Position numbers and translations under genes: made by a program. The notes below the pieces were generated by a model. The model made no database searches. It was given only the letters and a program-made list of their open reading frames with translations, and was not told the DNA's origin. A DNA stretch of 64,000 nucleotides from assembly GCA_947450365.1 (NCBI GenBank), contig CANFVE010000008.1, positions 30,565 through 94,564 of the forward strand. Reading direction: 5' to 3'. The first letter of the stretch is position 1. Each line of letters opens with the position of its first letter. Positions 18,448 through 26,899 of this stretch are shown piece after piece. Source of the DNA: Cytophagaceae bacterium. GTDB taxonomy: Bacteria; Bacteroidota; Bacteroidia; Cytophagales; Spirosomataceae.

Positions 18448-19406
18448 ACGCTTACCGCATCAATAAGTGGATCTAAGGAAATTTTATGCATGCAATCAAA
18501 ATGGCCCAGTGGACAAATATCCGTCCCTTGGGTCGTGCAGGGCCGACAAGCCAGATCTGCCATTTCAAGCGAAACAAATTCTGTTTGATAGGGATACATC
18601 CCAAAACCGGCATGGGTACTGCCCCAAATCACAAAAATCTTTTTCTTGAGCGCAGCGGCAATATGCATCATCGAGGAGTCATGGCTAATGACATATTCGG
18701 CTTGCTTAACCAAACTGGCCGATTGTCCAATGCTCGTCTGATGGCACAAATTAATCACCTTTTCAGGATATGCATGCGCTAAACGTGCTCCAATAAGCGC
18801 ATCTTTCGCATCACCAATCAACACAATCTTGGCCGAAAGCCGTTCGCATAATTCGACCATTTTGGGATACGCTAAAACTTTGGTCACATGCTGACCACCA
18901 ATCGCATAAACCACATAAGGTCCGTGAATTCCGACATCTTCGGGATTCATTTCTTGATCTTTGGGAATAAAATAATCGAGCCCCAGCTTGTCATTTTTGA
19001 TGTCTAGGTCGGTAAGCGCCTCAAAATAACGTTCGACTAAATGCTTTTGAGGTAGGTTATTGATTTTGGTTTTAACCCAGTGTTTTCGTTCGGAGGTAAA
19101 TTTGTTGATCTGATACGGAATTTTCAATAAAAGTGCGCTCAACAAAAAGGATCGAACATTTTTATGTAAATCGACCACGGCATCAAAGCCAATTTGTCTT
19201 AATTGCTTCGCCAATGACCACAAATTTCCCTGATAGGCATGCACTTCATGGACATAGGGGTTTGCGGACCAAAGGTGGGCATTTTGAGATTTCGTGACGA
19301 TGTGAATTTCTGCCTCGGGATAACGTTTTTTCAAGGCCCGAATGATGGGGCTTGTCAGGATGATATCGCCGATCGATGAAAATCGAATGCAGAGAATTTT
19401 ATTCAT
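18444..19406 (-). CDS. Family 9 glycosyltransferase (heptosyltransferase-like)
   Basis: Protein of 320 aa of the ADP-heptose:LPS heptosyltransferase group, expected at the cytoplasmic face of the inner membrane in lipopolysaccharide core synthesis. The N-terminus KILCIRFSSIGDIILTSP is the GT9 signature. The C-terminal half has YVISHDSSMMHIAAAL and the IWGSTHAGFGMYPY nucleotide-sugar site. The actual sugar is not certain. It is the first gene of a two-gene unit with aguB, overlapping by ATGA. Confidence 0.87.
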   Translation of the reverse strand: MNKILCIRFSSIGDIILTSPIIRALKKRYPEAEIHIVTKSQNAHLWSANPYVHEVHAYQGNLWSLAKQLRQIGFDAVVDLHKNVRSFLLSALLLKIPYQINKFTSERKHWVKTKINNLPQKHLVERYFEALTDLDIKNDKLGLDYFIPKDQEMNPEDVGIHGPYVVYAIGGQHVTKVLAYPKMVELCERLSAKIVLIGDAKDALIGARLAHAYPEKVINLCHQTSIGQSASLVKQAEYVISHDSSMMHIAAALKKKIFVIWGSTHAGFGMYPYQTEFVSLEMADLACRPCTTQGTDICPLGHFDCMHKISLDPLIDAVSV

Positions 19407-19492
19407 TCGGAGAATTTGAACCGTAAAATTAAGAAAAATCAGTTTCTAAGCCTCATACTTTCATTCTTTTCGGTAAATTGCACGGCAATTGA

Positions 19493-20983
19493 ATGGATTA
19501 CATGGAAAATAAAAAACAAGACACCGCCTCAGCTTTAAAAGATATTATTTCGCATGCCAAAGAATATGGCTTCGTATTTCCTTCCTCGGATATTTACGAT
19601 GGCTTACAGGCTGTTTATGATTATGGGCAGAATGGGGTAGAATTAAAGAATAATTTAAAGACGGTTTGGTATAAGGCGATGACGATGTTAAACGATAATG
19701 TCGTAGGCATCGATGCCGCTATTTTCATGCATCCTTTAACTTGGAAAGCATCTGGTCATGTGGATTCGTTCAATGACCCGATGATTGATAATAAAGATTC
19801 GAAAAAGCGTTACCGGGCGGATACCTTGTTGGAAGAACGGGCAGCAGCGCTCGAAGATGAAGGCAAGGCGGATGAGGCGAGGGCCATAATGCAGGCGATG
19901 GCGAAGGGATTAGATGCGGGAGATTTGGAGGCGGTACGTCAATTGATCATCGATCAGCAAATCAAATGTCCTGTTTCGGGAACGGCAAATTGGACCGAAG
20001 TACGTCAATTTAATTTGATGTTTTCGACGCAAGTCGGCGCGGTTTCTGAAGATGCGAGTTTGATATATTTACGTCCAGAGACGGCACAGGGCATTTTTGT
20101 TAATTTCTTGAATGTGCAAAAATCCGGACGGATGAAGATACCATTTGGCATTGCGCAGATTGGGAAAGCGTTCCGAAATGAAATCGTTGCCCGCAATTTT
20201 ATTTTCCGCATGCGGGAATTTGAGCAAATGGAGATGCAATTTTTTGTTCGCCCGGGCACGGAGATGGAATGGTATGAGACCTGGAAGCAGACGCGCATGA
20301 AGTTTCATCAGGCGATTGGTTTGCCGGCGGATTCCTTGAAATTTCACGACCATGATAAATTGGCCCATTATGCGAACGCGGCTGTTGATATTGAATATAA
20401 ATTTCCGTTTGGATTTAAGGAAATGGAGGGAATTCATTCGCGAACGGATTTTGATCTCAGAAGCCATCAGGAATTATCTCGTAAGAAACAGCAATATTTT
20501 GATCCGGAGATCAATGAAAATTACATTCCCTATGTGGTGGAGACCTCAGTGGGCGCAGATCGTTTATTTTTAGCGATTTTATGTAATGCCTATACGGAAG
20601 AGACAGTGGGCGAAGGGGACCAGGAGAAGCAACGCATCTATTTGAACTTCCATCCGGCCTTGGCGCCTGTGAAAGTGGCGGTATTGCCCTTAGTGAAAAA
20701 AGATGGATTGGCGGAAAAAGCACAAGAACTCGTAAATAAGATTAAATTTGCCTTTCATACAACCTACGATGAGGGCGGCGCCATAGGCAAGCGCTATACT
20801 CGTCAAGATTTAATTGGAACCCCTTATTGTGTGGTGGTCGACTATCAAACGATGGAAGATGAAACGGTGACGATTCGTGACCGAAACACGATGCAACAGG
20901 AGCGCATTTCTATCGCAGATTTGAAAGAGAAAATCGGGTATGCGGTATCGATGGAGCGTATTTTTGAAAAACTTTTACAGTAA
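19493..20983 (+). CDS. glyS: Glycine--tRNA ligase (alpha2 type)
   Basis: Charges tRNA-Gly. The 496-aa length and class II motifs mark the eukaryote/archaea-like homodimeric form (glyQS, alpha2), not the alpha2beta2 form. Seen are the N-terminal YGFVFPSSDIYDGLQ, motif 2 around IGKAFRNEIV, the discriminating MEGIHSRTDFDL segment, motif 3 GADRLFLAILC, and a C-terminal anticodon-binding domain (VKVAVLPLVKK to TIRDRN). The start is ATG at 19493; a second ATG at 19502 (MENKKQ) is possible. The DUF349 gene follows after 20 bp. Confidence 0.95.
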   Translation: MDYMENKKQDTASALKDIISHAKEYGFVFPSSDIYDGLQAVYDYGQNGVELKNNLKTVWYKAMTMLNDNVVGIDAAIFMHPLTWKASGHVDSFNDPMIDNKDSKKRYRADTLLEERAAALEDEGKADEARAIMQAMAKGLDAGDLEAVRQLIIDQQIKCPVSGTANWTEVRQFNLMFSTQVGAVSEDASLIYLRPETAQGIFVNFLNVQKSGRMKIPFGIAQIGKAFRNEIVARNFIFRMREFEQMEMQFFVRPGTEMEWYETWKQTRMKFHQAIGLPADSLKFHDHDKLAHYANAAVDIEYKFPFGFKEMEGIHSRTDFDLRSHQELSRKKQQYFDPEINENYIPYVVETSVGADRLFLAILCNAYTEETVGEGDQEKQRIYLNFHPALAPVKVAVLPLVKKDGLAEKAQELVNKIKFAFHTTYDEGGAIGKRYTRQDLIGTPYCVVVDYQTMEDETVTIRDRNTMQQERISIADLKEKIGYAVSMERIFEKLLQ

Positions 20984-21003
20984 AAACGCAAACAACGAAG
21001 ATT

Positions 21004-22866
21004 ATGATGACGGAAGAAGAAAGCAATGCTTTGGAATCAGTACCCGAAAATGAGGTCATTGCGGTGGCAGAAACCATATTCCCGACGGAAGTGGCAGACG
21101 AAAAATCCATCCAATATCCCACGCTGGTGATCGAAGAAGCCACCAAGGAAAGTTTAGCTACTTTCTTTCAATCCTTAAAGGACATCATTCAAGCGCATCC
21201 GGGGACGGGTACCTATAAAAAAGTAGATGAAATCTCCAAGGAGGCCAAGGCCTTTTGGGATAAGCAAAAATATGCCGAAAAAATGGAGGCTTTAACAAGC
21301 TTCAAGGCAGCCAATGAAGATTCGGAAGAAGGGTTTTCGTTTAAAGTAGATGAAATCGGCCAACAAATCGATGCCAGTATTCAATTTATTCGGGCTGAGC
21401 GCCAGCAATTTTTCGGCCAATTAGAAAAATTACGCGAAAAGGCATTAGAAGGGAAAACTCGTTTAATAAATGAATTAAGAACCTTAGTGGATGCGGATGA
21501 TCATTCAGATCCGGCCCACGTCAACGCTAGTTTCAAGGCATTCAAAAAAATCCAGGAGGAATGGAAAGGCTTAGGAAGTGTTCAGGGTCCGATGAACCAA
21601 ACGCTTTGGCAATCCTACCATGCGTTGGTGGATCGTTTTTACAGCAATCGGAGTATTTTCTTTGAGTTATTGGAATTAGATCGCAAGAAAAATTTACAGG
21701 CGAAGGAATTGATTGCCAAGAAATTGGAAAAACTAGCCGAAGACGTTCAAAAAGGCGGTGTGCTTCAAAAATTATTGAAAGAGGCAGAAGAATTATTTGA
21801 GGAATATAAGCACATCGGTCCGGCCCAACGGGAAGATAATGAGGCACTTTGGGGTCGAGTAAAAAAGGCCTTAGATGTGTTGTTCGAGCAAAAGAGACAG
21901 ATTAATGAGGCTCAAAAAGGGGTTTATGAAGAAAATCTAAAGGTTAAGAAGGAACTGGCGGATTTAATGCATCATCATGCGACCTTTATTTCAGCGAGCA
22001 TCACGGAATGGAACCAGGCTTCGAAGGCAGTATTGGCTTTGCAGGAGCAATGGGGGAAATTAAAAGGGGGTTTGCCGCGTGAAGGGGGAAAAGAAGTGAG
22101 TCAACAATTTTGGGCAGACTTAAAAACTTTTTTCAAGCACAAAAGTGAGTTTTTCAGTAAGATCGATGCGGAGCGGAAGGCTAATTTAGCGGCGAAGCAA
22201 CAATTAGTCGACCAAGTCAATGGCATCGTGGAAACCGGAACAGAAACGCCAGAGATTACCCATATGGTGATTGGCCTACAAAAGCGGTGGAAAGAAATCG
22301 GCCATGTTCCTGAGAAGCAAAAAGATCAAATTTATGCCAAGTTTAAGGCGGCCTGTGATGCCTATTTTAATTTAAAGCGGGAGAAGGGTAAGTCGGGACA
22401 AGATGCGGAATTTGATGCGAATTTAACGGCAAAACTTTCGATTATAGCGAAGATGGAGGGGATGTTGACCGATCCAGAGTCCCTAGCGGGCTTAGGTCAG
22501 GTGAAGGCGGATTGGGATGCGATTGGATTTGTGCCCCGGAAGGAAGTCAAAATGATTCAGGAAAAATTCCGGACGCTTTGGAATTCGTTGATCGATTTAG
22601 CGCGGACCCAACCGGCAGAAAAGTTAGCCGCCTGGGGATTTGAATTAAAATCCTTGGCTTCCGAAGCAAGTTCGGGTGGAGAGGAAAGAAAATCAGCATC
22701 ACCCGATTTGAGAAAGAAGATTCAGGCGCTGGAAAATGATATTGCGGTGTTAACCAACAACTTAGAGTTTTTTGCTAAGTCGAAGAATTCAGAAAAGTTG
22801 CGCGCAGATGTTGAAAAGAAGATTGCGCAAGCGGAAAAGGAATTGGAGAAATTGAAAAAAGATTAA
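21004..22866 (+). CDS. DUF349 repeat protein
   Basis: Protein of 620 aa, mostly charged alpha-helix, with no signal peptide or membrane segment. It contains several copies of the DUF349 helical repeat, recognisable by W-x-x-I/L-G segments such as EEWKGLGSV, YKHIGPAQREDNEALW, KRWKEIGHVPEKQK and ADWDAIGFVPRKE. An acidic N-terminus of about 40 residues precedes them, and a coiled-coil tail follows (from about residue 575). The function of the family is not established. It is widely conserved in Bacteroidota and here probably cotranscribed with glyS. Confidence 0.85.
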   Translation: MMTEEESNALESVPENEVIAVAETIFPTEVADEKSIQYPTLVIEEATKESLATFFQSLKDIIQAHPGTGTYKKVDEISKEAKAFWDKQKYAEKMEALTSFKAANEDSEEGFSFKVDEIGQQIDASIQFIRAERQQFFGQLEKLREKALEGKTRLINELRTLVDADDHSDPAHVNASFKAFKKIQEEWKGLGSVQGPMNQTLWQSYHALVDRFYSNRSIFFELLELDRKKNLQAKELIAKKLEKLAEDVQKGGVLQKLLKEAEELFEEYKHIGPAQREDNEALWGRVKKALDVLFEQKRQINEAQKGVYEENLKVKKELADLMHHHATFISASITEWNQASKAVLALQEQWGKLKGGLPREGGKEVSQQFWADLKTFFKHKSEFFSKIDAERKANLAAKQQLVDQVNGIVETGTETPEITHMVIGLQKRWKEIGHVPEKQKDQIYAKFKAACDAYFNLKREKGKSGQDAEFDANLTAKLSIIAKMEGMLTDPESLAGLGQVKADWDAIGFVPRKEVKMIQEKFRTLWNSLIDLARTQPAEKLAAWGFELKSLASEASSGGEERKSASPDLRKKIQALENDIAVLTNNLEFFAKSKNSEKLRADVEKKIAQAEKELEKLKKD

Positions 22867-22884
22867 TTTTTTTAGGGCAAGATT

Positions 22885-22914
22885 TTGCGTTTTAACCGAA
22901 TTGAGTTAATTTTG
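22885..22914 (+). promoter_or_regulatory. Promoter of tRNA-Thr
   Basis: TTG (22885-22887), 19 bases, then TAATTTTG (22907-22914), a full match to the Bacteroidota TTTG/TAnnTTTG promoter. The start point would fall a few bases before the tRNA 5' end at 22928. Confidence 0.75.
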
Positions 22915-22927
22915 CAGACCTAATTAA

Positions 22928-23000
<73 letters not shown>

Positions 23001-23005
23001 CTGAG

Positions 23006-23036
23006 AAGCTCGACAGACATGTCGGGCTTTTTTGTT
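23006..23036 (+). terminator. Rho-independent terminator of tRNA-Thr
   Basis: AAGCTCGACA (23006-23015) pairs with TGTCGGGCTT (23020-23029), with one G-T pair and a GACA loop, followed by a T-run. It begins 6 bases after the tRNA. Confidence 0.88.
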
Positions 23037-23259
23037 TTAATGAGTATTTTGAATTTCCAGAAATTTTAAATTAATATTTAAATTTAACCAAAATATATTT
23101 TGCCAAATCAAGTATTACCAAAAGAAATTAAAATTCAAAAAGAGACCCCCATGTATAAATTAAAGAAATTTTTAAAAACCTTTAATTTAAATTATACCAA
23201 ATTTGGTTATTAGAATTAATGTTAAAATTAATCTTTGAATCAGAAATATTTTTTTATGG
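23037..23259. other. AT-rich intergenic stretch behind tRNA-Thr
   Basis: No gene is supported here. It holds a perfect 12-bp palindrome ACCAAATTTGGT at 23196-23207 and an open frame of only 20 codons on plus (23151-23213, beginning MYKLKKFLKTF). That frame could be the remnant of a truncated gene. It marks the left side of the AT-rich islet. Confidence 0.5.
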
Positions 23260-24276
23260 CTACAATTTTTTAATTTTTGTTTTATTCAAAAACAATTTAA
23301 AAAAGTGTTTAAATCCAAAATTTGAAACAATAAACACAAAATCTGTAATAAGCCTTAAGAAACCAGGATAATAAATATGTTTATTAATTACAGTAAGGAA
23401 TTTAAATGTTCGAATTAAATGGGGATCATACCCATTATATGTCATTTTTTCGACTTTACCAGTTCTCATATTTTTCAGATGATATCGAATTGCTAATTCA
23501 CCACTAATCGTATTTGAACCCATTGGAGAGTAATAGATACAATCTTTAAAAAAATAATGAGTCACTTGTGAATATCGAGTCTCACCATCCTGTAAAACTG
23601 GACATCCTCCATGAATTATATTTGAAGACCAAATTAAAGCATCTCCCTTTTTAGCTAAAAATTTTTTCTTTTCTAAGTTGGCTACCTGCAGATATTCCTC
23701 GATAAAATCTTCATATTGATTATAATTATCATAAGAATTGTCTATTAAATCTTTTCTGAAATGATTGAAATTAAATTCAATTGACTTCTGAGAACCGGGA
23801 TAATAAAAAAGAGGCCCATTTTCTTCCGTAATATCCTCCAATGCAACCCATACACCACACATGAACCTAGCAGGTAAGGAACTAAAATGAATTGTATCTG
23901 AATGAGCCCTTTGTTGTGAGCCATACCTGAAGTTTAATGTTTGAAAAGGTACTGTTTCTCTATCATATAAAAATTCTAAAACATCCAATACTTCTTTTTT
24001 ACAAGCCATTTTACGCACCGGTTCAGAATATTCCCATAAATCTTGACTTCTTCTTTCATCACGTTGATGTTTATATTTAAAAGTAGGATTAAATGCTTTT
24101 TCATTCATTTCGAGAATAATTTCATCAATTTCCTCTTTAGAAAAAACATTTTTTAAAACAACATAACCTTCCCGATTATAATCAATTGCAATTTTTTCAA
24201 AATCAGAATTAAGATTCTTTGATTTTAAAATTTTTAAAAAAAATGGGGATTCTACCCAAGGTAAATTCATTTCCAT
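23260..24276 (-). CDS. Phytanoyl-CoA dioxygenase (PhyH) family protein
   Basis: Fe(II)/2-oxoglutarate-dependent oxygenase fold, 338 aa, cytosolic. The iron triad is visible: His125-x-Asp127 in RAHSDTIHF and His222 in NIIHGGCP. An Arg in GETRYSQVTHYFF is suitable for binding 2-oxoglutarate. The VWVALEDITEENGPLFYYPGS segment is typical of the family. The substrate is unknown; bacterial relatives hydroxylate small molecules or tailor surface and secondary metabolites. It lies 23 bp after the GT14-like gene, and both are much richer in A and T than the surroundings, suggesting acquisition as a pair. The ATG at 24276 or the one two codons later could be used. Confidence 0.82.
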   Translation of the reverse strand: MEMNLPWVESPFFLKILKSKNLNSDFEKIAIDYNREGYVVLKNVFSKEEIDEIILEMNEKAFNPTFKYKHQRDERRSQDLWEYSEPVRKMACKKEVLDVLEFLYDRETVPFQTLNFRYGSQQRAHSDTIHFSSLPARFMCGVWVALEDITEENGPLFYYPGSQKSIEFNFNHFRKDLIDNSYDNYNQYEDFIEEYLQVANLEKKKFLAKKGDALIWSSNIIHGGCPVLQDGETRYSQVTHYFFKDCIYYSPMGSNTISGELAIRYHLKNMRTGKVEKMTYNGYDPHLIRTFKFLTVINKHIYYPGFLRLITDFVFIVSNFGFKHFFKLFLNKTKIKKL

Positions 24277-24299
24277 ACGCTAAAAATTTGACTTAAATT

Positions 24300-25199
24300 T
24301 TATTTCAAAAACCATTTATCTATTTCTTCAAGTAACATTTCACTACTTGATGAATTAAATTTTCTTGCAAAAAATAAAATACGTTTCGAATTTGAAATTC
24401 TTTGAAAATCTGCAAATTCTAAGGGTATTGAATATAAATGATCTGGCCTATCCCAATGAGAGAATAATAGACTTTCATTCACAATTATTCCACGATCCGC
24501 TTCAGATGCATTCAATAATATTGTTTGAAAAAATTGCTCATCACAATTAATCACGTATTTAAAAAATTGAATCTTCTCATTGTTTGATTTAAAATATTCG
24601 TAAAGAAATTGAGTTGCTTTATAGGAAGTTTTGACCCAATTTGAACCAAAATACACTTTTTCAAATGGTATTTTTCTAGGAATAGGAAATAATGAAATTA
24701 ACCTTAAAAATCTATTTAAAATCTTCAAGAATATTCGTTTTCCCTCATATGGATATTCAAACTTAAATTTAAAAGGTAAAAAGAAATGATACTTATTAAC
24801 TCGAAAAGATAAATGAGAATGCTCTTTGTATAATTCTGAATTTTGCAAAAAACTATTTCCAATATTTTTTTGAAGAAAATCAAATAATTGTTGATTACTA
24901 ATCAATGGATAATCTTGGCCACTGATAATAAAAAGGTGGGTAAACTCAATTTTACATTCGATTAGTTGTTTTATGAAATTTATTTTTGCTTGAATTATTG
25001 AGAAATCTCCCCAGTTTATTTTTACTCGTTTTTCAACAAAGTTCACCTCATAACCCTTTAAATGATCTCTAATTAAACTAAATGAAATTTTAGCATCAAC
25101 ATGAATATAAATTAAAACTCTTGGATCCTTAATTCTTCCAATTAAACGTTTTAAATGATTTAAATCTGTATGAAAAATGATTAAATAGATTAAAGTCAA
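24300..25199 (-). CDS. GT14-like (core-2/I-branching type) glycosyltransferase
   Basis: Protein of 299 aa that matches the Branch family of beta-1,6-N-acetylglucosaminyltransferases in layout. It has the start LIYLIIFHTDLNHLKRLI, then YIHVDAK, then INWGDFSIIQAKINFI, then the core FTHLFIISGQDYPLIS, and later SNWVKTSYKATQFLYEYF and CDEQFFQTILLNAS. The start is a TTG at 25199, which fits the family N-terminus; no ATG is available close by. It probably adds a sugar to a cell-surface glycan. Base composition is very low in GC: at 24541-24600 only 13 of 60 bases are G or C, against 28 of 60 at 25561-25620. Confidence 0.82.
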   Translation of the reverse strand: MTLIYLIIFHTDLNHLKRLIGRIKDPRVLIYIHVDAKISFSLIRDHLKGYEVNFVEKRVKINWGDFSIIQAKINFIKQLIECKIEFTHLFIISGQDYPLISNQQLFDFLQKNIGNSFLQNSELYKEHSHLSFRVNKYHFFLPFKFKFEYPYEGKRIFLKILNRFLRLISLFPIPRKIPFEKVYFGSNWVKTSYKATQFLYEYFKSNNEKIQFFKYVINCDEQFFQTILLNASEADRGIIVNESLLFSHWDRPDHLYSIPLEFADFQRISNSKRILFFARKFNSSSSEMLLEEIDKWFLK

Positions 25200-25208
25200 A
25201 TCCGTATC

Positions 25209-25230
25209 TTGATAATATTTAAATTATCAA
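25209..25230. repeat. Inverted repeat upstream of the GT14-like gene
   Basis: TTGATAAT (25209-25216), ATTTAA, ATTATCAA (25223-25230) is a perfect 8-bp inverted repeat. It ends 9 bases before the TTG start at 25199. It could be an operator or a leader hairpin. Confidence 0.55.
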
Positions 25231-25263
25231 ATTACCATTTTTGGGAAAATTGAAATTACTTTA

Positions 25264-25341
25264 ATTTATCTAACGGTAAGAAATTTATTAAACGGATAAA
25301 AATTTATTTAATGGTACTTTTATTTTTTTACCATTAGATAA
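25264..25341. repeat. Three degenerate tandem repeats plus an inverted copy
   Basis: Units start at 25264, 25283 and 25302, each beginning ATTTAT and carrying ACGG or ATGG in the middle (CTAACGGTAAG, TAAACGGATAA, TTAATGGTAC). TACCATTAGATAA (25329-25341) is the reverse complement, with one mismatch, of TTATCTAACGGTA (25266-25278). The whole can therefore fold into a hairpin of about 13 bp. TAATGGTA (25309-25316) and TACCATTA (25329-25336) form a second, exclusive stem. Confidence 0.55.
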
Positions 25342-25384
25342 TTTCCAACCTAACTGTTTTACTTAAAATATAATTATCAAAATA

Positions 25385-25400
25385 AAACATTTAAATGTTT
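25385..25400. repeat. 16-bp perfect palindrome
   Basis: AAACATTTAAATGTTT reads the same on both strands. It lies 103 bases downstream of the stop of the secreted hypothetical gene. The function is unknown; it is a possible protein-binding site. Confidence 0.5.
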
Positions 25401-25502
25401 ATCAGATTATCATACTTCACCTAAATACTATAGAATACTTGTAACCGACAATTATTCACAAAATAATTATTTTAAAGCTTAACAAACTTTAATTCTTTGC
25501 TT

Positions 25503-26024
25503 TCATTTGTAGACATTATAAATCACCACCAACACCTGAATCGCCCAGGTCCGCCCCACATATTCTTCTGTGTCATCTTCGATCCGATAGGTCATGCCCG
25601 ACTGCTTCTTCACCAATTCCTGTATCCATGGGTAACTCGGTGAAAAGGTCATTACCAGCCCCTGCCCTTCACGGGCAATCATCCGAAAATGACTCGTTTT
25701 CTTCGACGAACTGATCAAATATTCCATGGCTATTCCCCTTTCCGAAGAACGATAACCCAAGTCCAACAAAGTTTTTGCAAATAAACTGTCCGACATGGAC
25801 ATCAACAAGCGCGCATTATCCGACGTAGGACTCACAAAACGCGTGAAATCATCTGAAATTAACGCAAGACCTTGATTTTCTAATTTGGAAATCGAGGATC
25901 CCGAACCCGTGGACAAGCCTTTAGTGGCAGGTGCATGAGAAGCTAATGATGGCTTCTGAGCCTCCAAATCCTCGGAAAGAAGACCAGCGATGAGTAACCC
26001 GACGAATAACTTAGACCAATTCAA
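25503..26024 (-). CDS. Secreted protein of unknown function
   Basis: Not recognised. It is a 173-aa product with a probable signal peptide (hydrophobic LFVGLLIAGLL, then LEAQ near residue 23), a Ser/Thr/Ala-rich linker to about residue 50, and a small mixed domain ending in a hydrophobic stretch (WAIQVLVVIYNVYK). It has one tyrosine-rich patch, no cysteine and no motif. Base composition is like the rest of the chromosome, so it lies outside the AT-rich islet. Its start overlaps the stop of the TauD-like gene by 14 bases, so it is probably expressed with it. Confidence 0.7.
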   Translation of the reverse strand: MNWSKLFVGLLIAGLLSEDLEAQKPSLASHAPATKGLSTGSGSSISKLENQGLALISDDFTRFVSPTSDNARLLMSMSDSLFAKTLLDLGYRSSERGIAMEYLISSSKKTSHFRMIAREGQGLVMTFSPSYPWIQELVKKQSGMTYRIEDDTEEYVGRTWAIQVLVVIYNVYK

Positions 26025-26793
26025 ATGTCGGATCCAAAATGATTTTTCCTTTGATCAAACAACGCTCGCCTTTGCTTGTCGCAAAATAGGCATTCCGACC
26101 ATGCAAAATTCGGTCATCATGAAAGAACACCGCATCTCCTTTTTCCAATTGAACCGGCGTAATCAAGCCCGAAGGCACAATCCGCGTCTCCAAAAAGTGA
26201 TGAAAATCTTCACATAATTGTAAGGCTTCCGGGGTATTTTGGGTATCAATGCAGTAATAATTCCAGTTGGCCAACCACCCCTTTTCATCCTCATCCAATA
26301 TCTTTCGTACCTTTTTATTCCCCGCCTTATCGAAATTAACAATCGTGCTCATCAAGCGATCCAACAATTCCTGCTGGCCATCCAATTTCATACAAGCAAC
26401 CAATTCCGGCAAATCGAAAAAGGTTGTCGCACCCCCAAATGCCGCCCGAGACTCACAAAAGAAAAATTGCAAAGACTTTTCATTGCCTAATTCCACATAC
26501 GAATCATCCGTATGCAATGGCTGGCGGGTATTTGAACTACGATAGCGATCCTGAACATCTGGGTCATATGAAATATCGATCCAACGGTTATCCTTCCGCT
26601 CCCCCGTCAATAAATCCTCGTCCTCATTAAAAATCTCACCAATCGAATCCGATAAGTCAGTGTAAAACTGCTGAATGGGAATCGGCAATTGATAACCCGA
26701 TAAATGAATGACTTTATACCGCGAGATGGCCTGCTTTAAATTCGCAATAGTTTCCTCAGCGGTGGTGAATTCGATTTTCTTAATAAATTCCAT
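26011..26793 (-). CDS. TauD/TfdA-type Fe(II)/2-oxoglutarate dioxygenase
   Basis: Cytosolic dioxygenase of 260 aa. The iron site is His94-x-Asp96 (PLHTDDSYV) with a distal His in HDDRILHGRNAYF, and an Arg in GERCLIKGKI is in place to bind 2-oxoglutarate. FFHDDRI with the following LHGR is the family C-terminal signature. The substrate is unknown: the family includes taurine and herbicide dioxygenases as well as amino-acid hydroxylases. The gene leads a two-gene unit with the secreted hypothetical and is divergent from the CE15 esterase. It is the second 2-oxoglutarate dioxygenase within 3 kb but not similar to the PhyH protein. Confidence 0.85.
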   Translation of the reverse strand: MEFIKKIEFTTAEETIANLKQAISRYKVIHLSGYQLPIPIQQFYTDLSDSIGEIFNEDEDLLTGERKDNRWIDISYDPDVQDRYRSSNTRQPLHTDDSYVELGNEKSLQFFFCESRAAFGGATTFFDLPELVACMKLDGQQELLDRLMSTIVNFDKAGNKKVRKILDEDEKGWLANWNYYCIDTQNTPEALQLCEDFHHFLETRIVPSGLITPVQLEKGDAVFFHDDRILHGRNAYFATSKGERCLIKGKIILDPTFELV

Positions 26794-26884
26794 ATGCCTA
26801 AATTATCCTCGAATTTAAGAAAATAAAACGAAACAAATTAACCTGCCTGACAACAATCATCTTTTCAAATTAGTATCTTGCATG

Positions 26885-26893
26885 ACCTATTTG
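26885..26893 (+). promoter_or_regulatory. ACCTATTTG motif before the CE15 gene
   Basis: The nonamer ACCTATTTG lies 6 bases before the chosen ATG (26900). The same nonamer is found just before the MFS and Tat-TIM-barrel start codons. It could be a compressed -7 element or a regulator site. Confidence 0.3.
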
Positions 26894-26899
26894 ACACCT

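Larger units (their letters stand above)
25200..25502. other. Repeat-rich AT-rich intergenic region
   Basis: No gene is supported in these 303 bases. The stretch holds an 8-bp inverted repeat just before the GT14 start (25209-25230), three degenerate direct repeats of 19-20 bases that end in an inverted copy (25264-25341), and a 16-bp perfect palindrome (25385-25400). It marks the right edge of the AT-rich islet. Confidence 0.6.

Noticed and set aside
20069..20467. A 132-codon minus-strand frame opposite glyS
   Set aside because: It is antisense to conserved glycyl-tRNA synthetase motifs and has no recognisable features.
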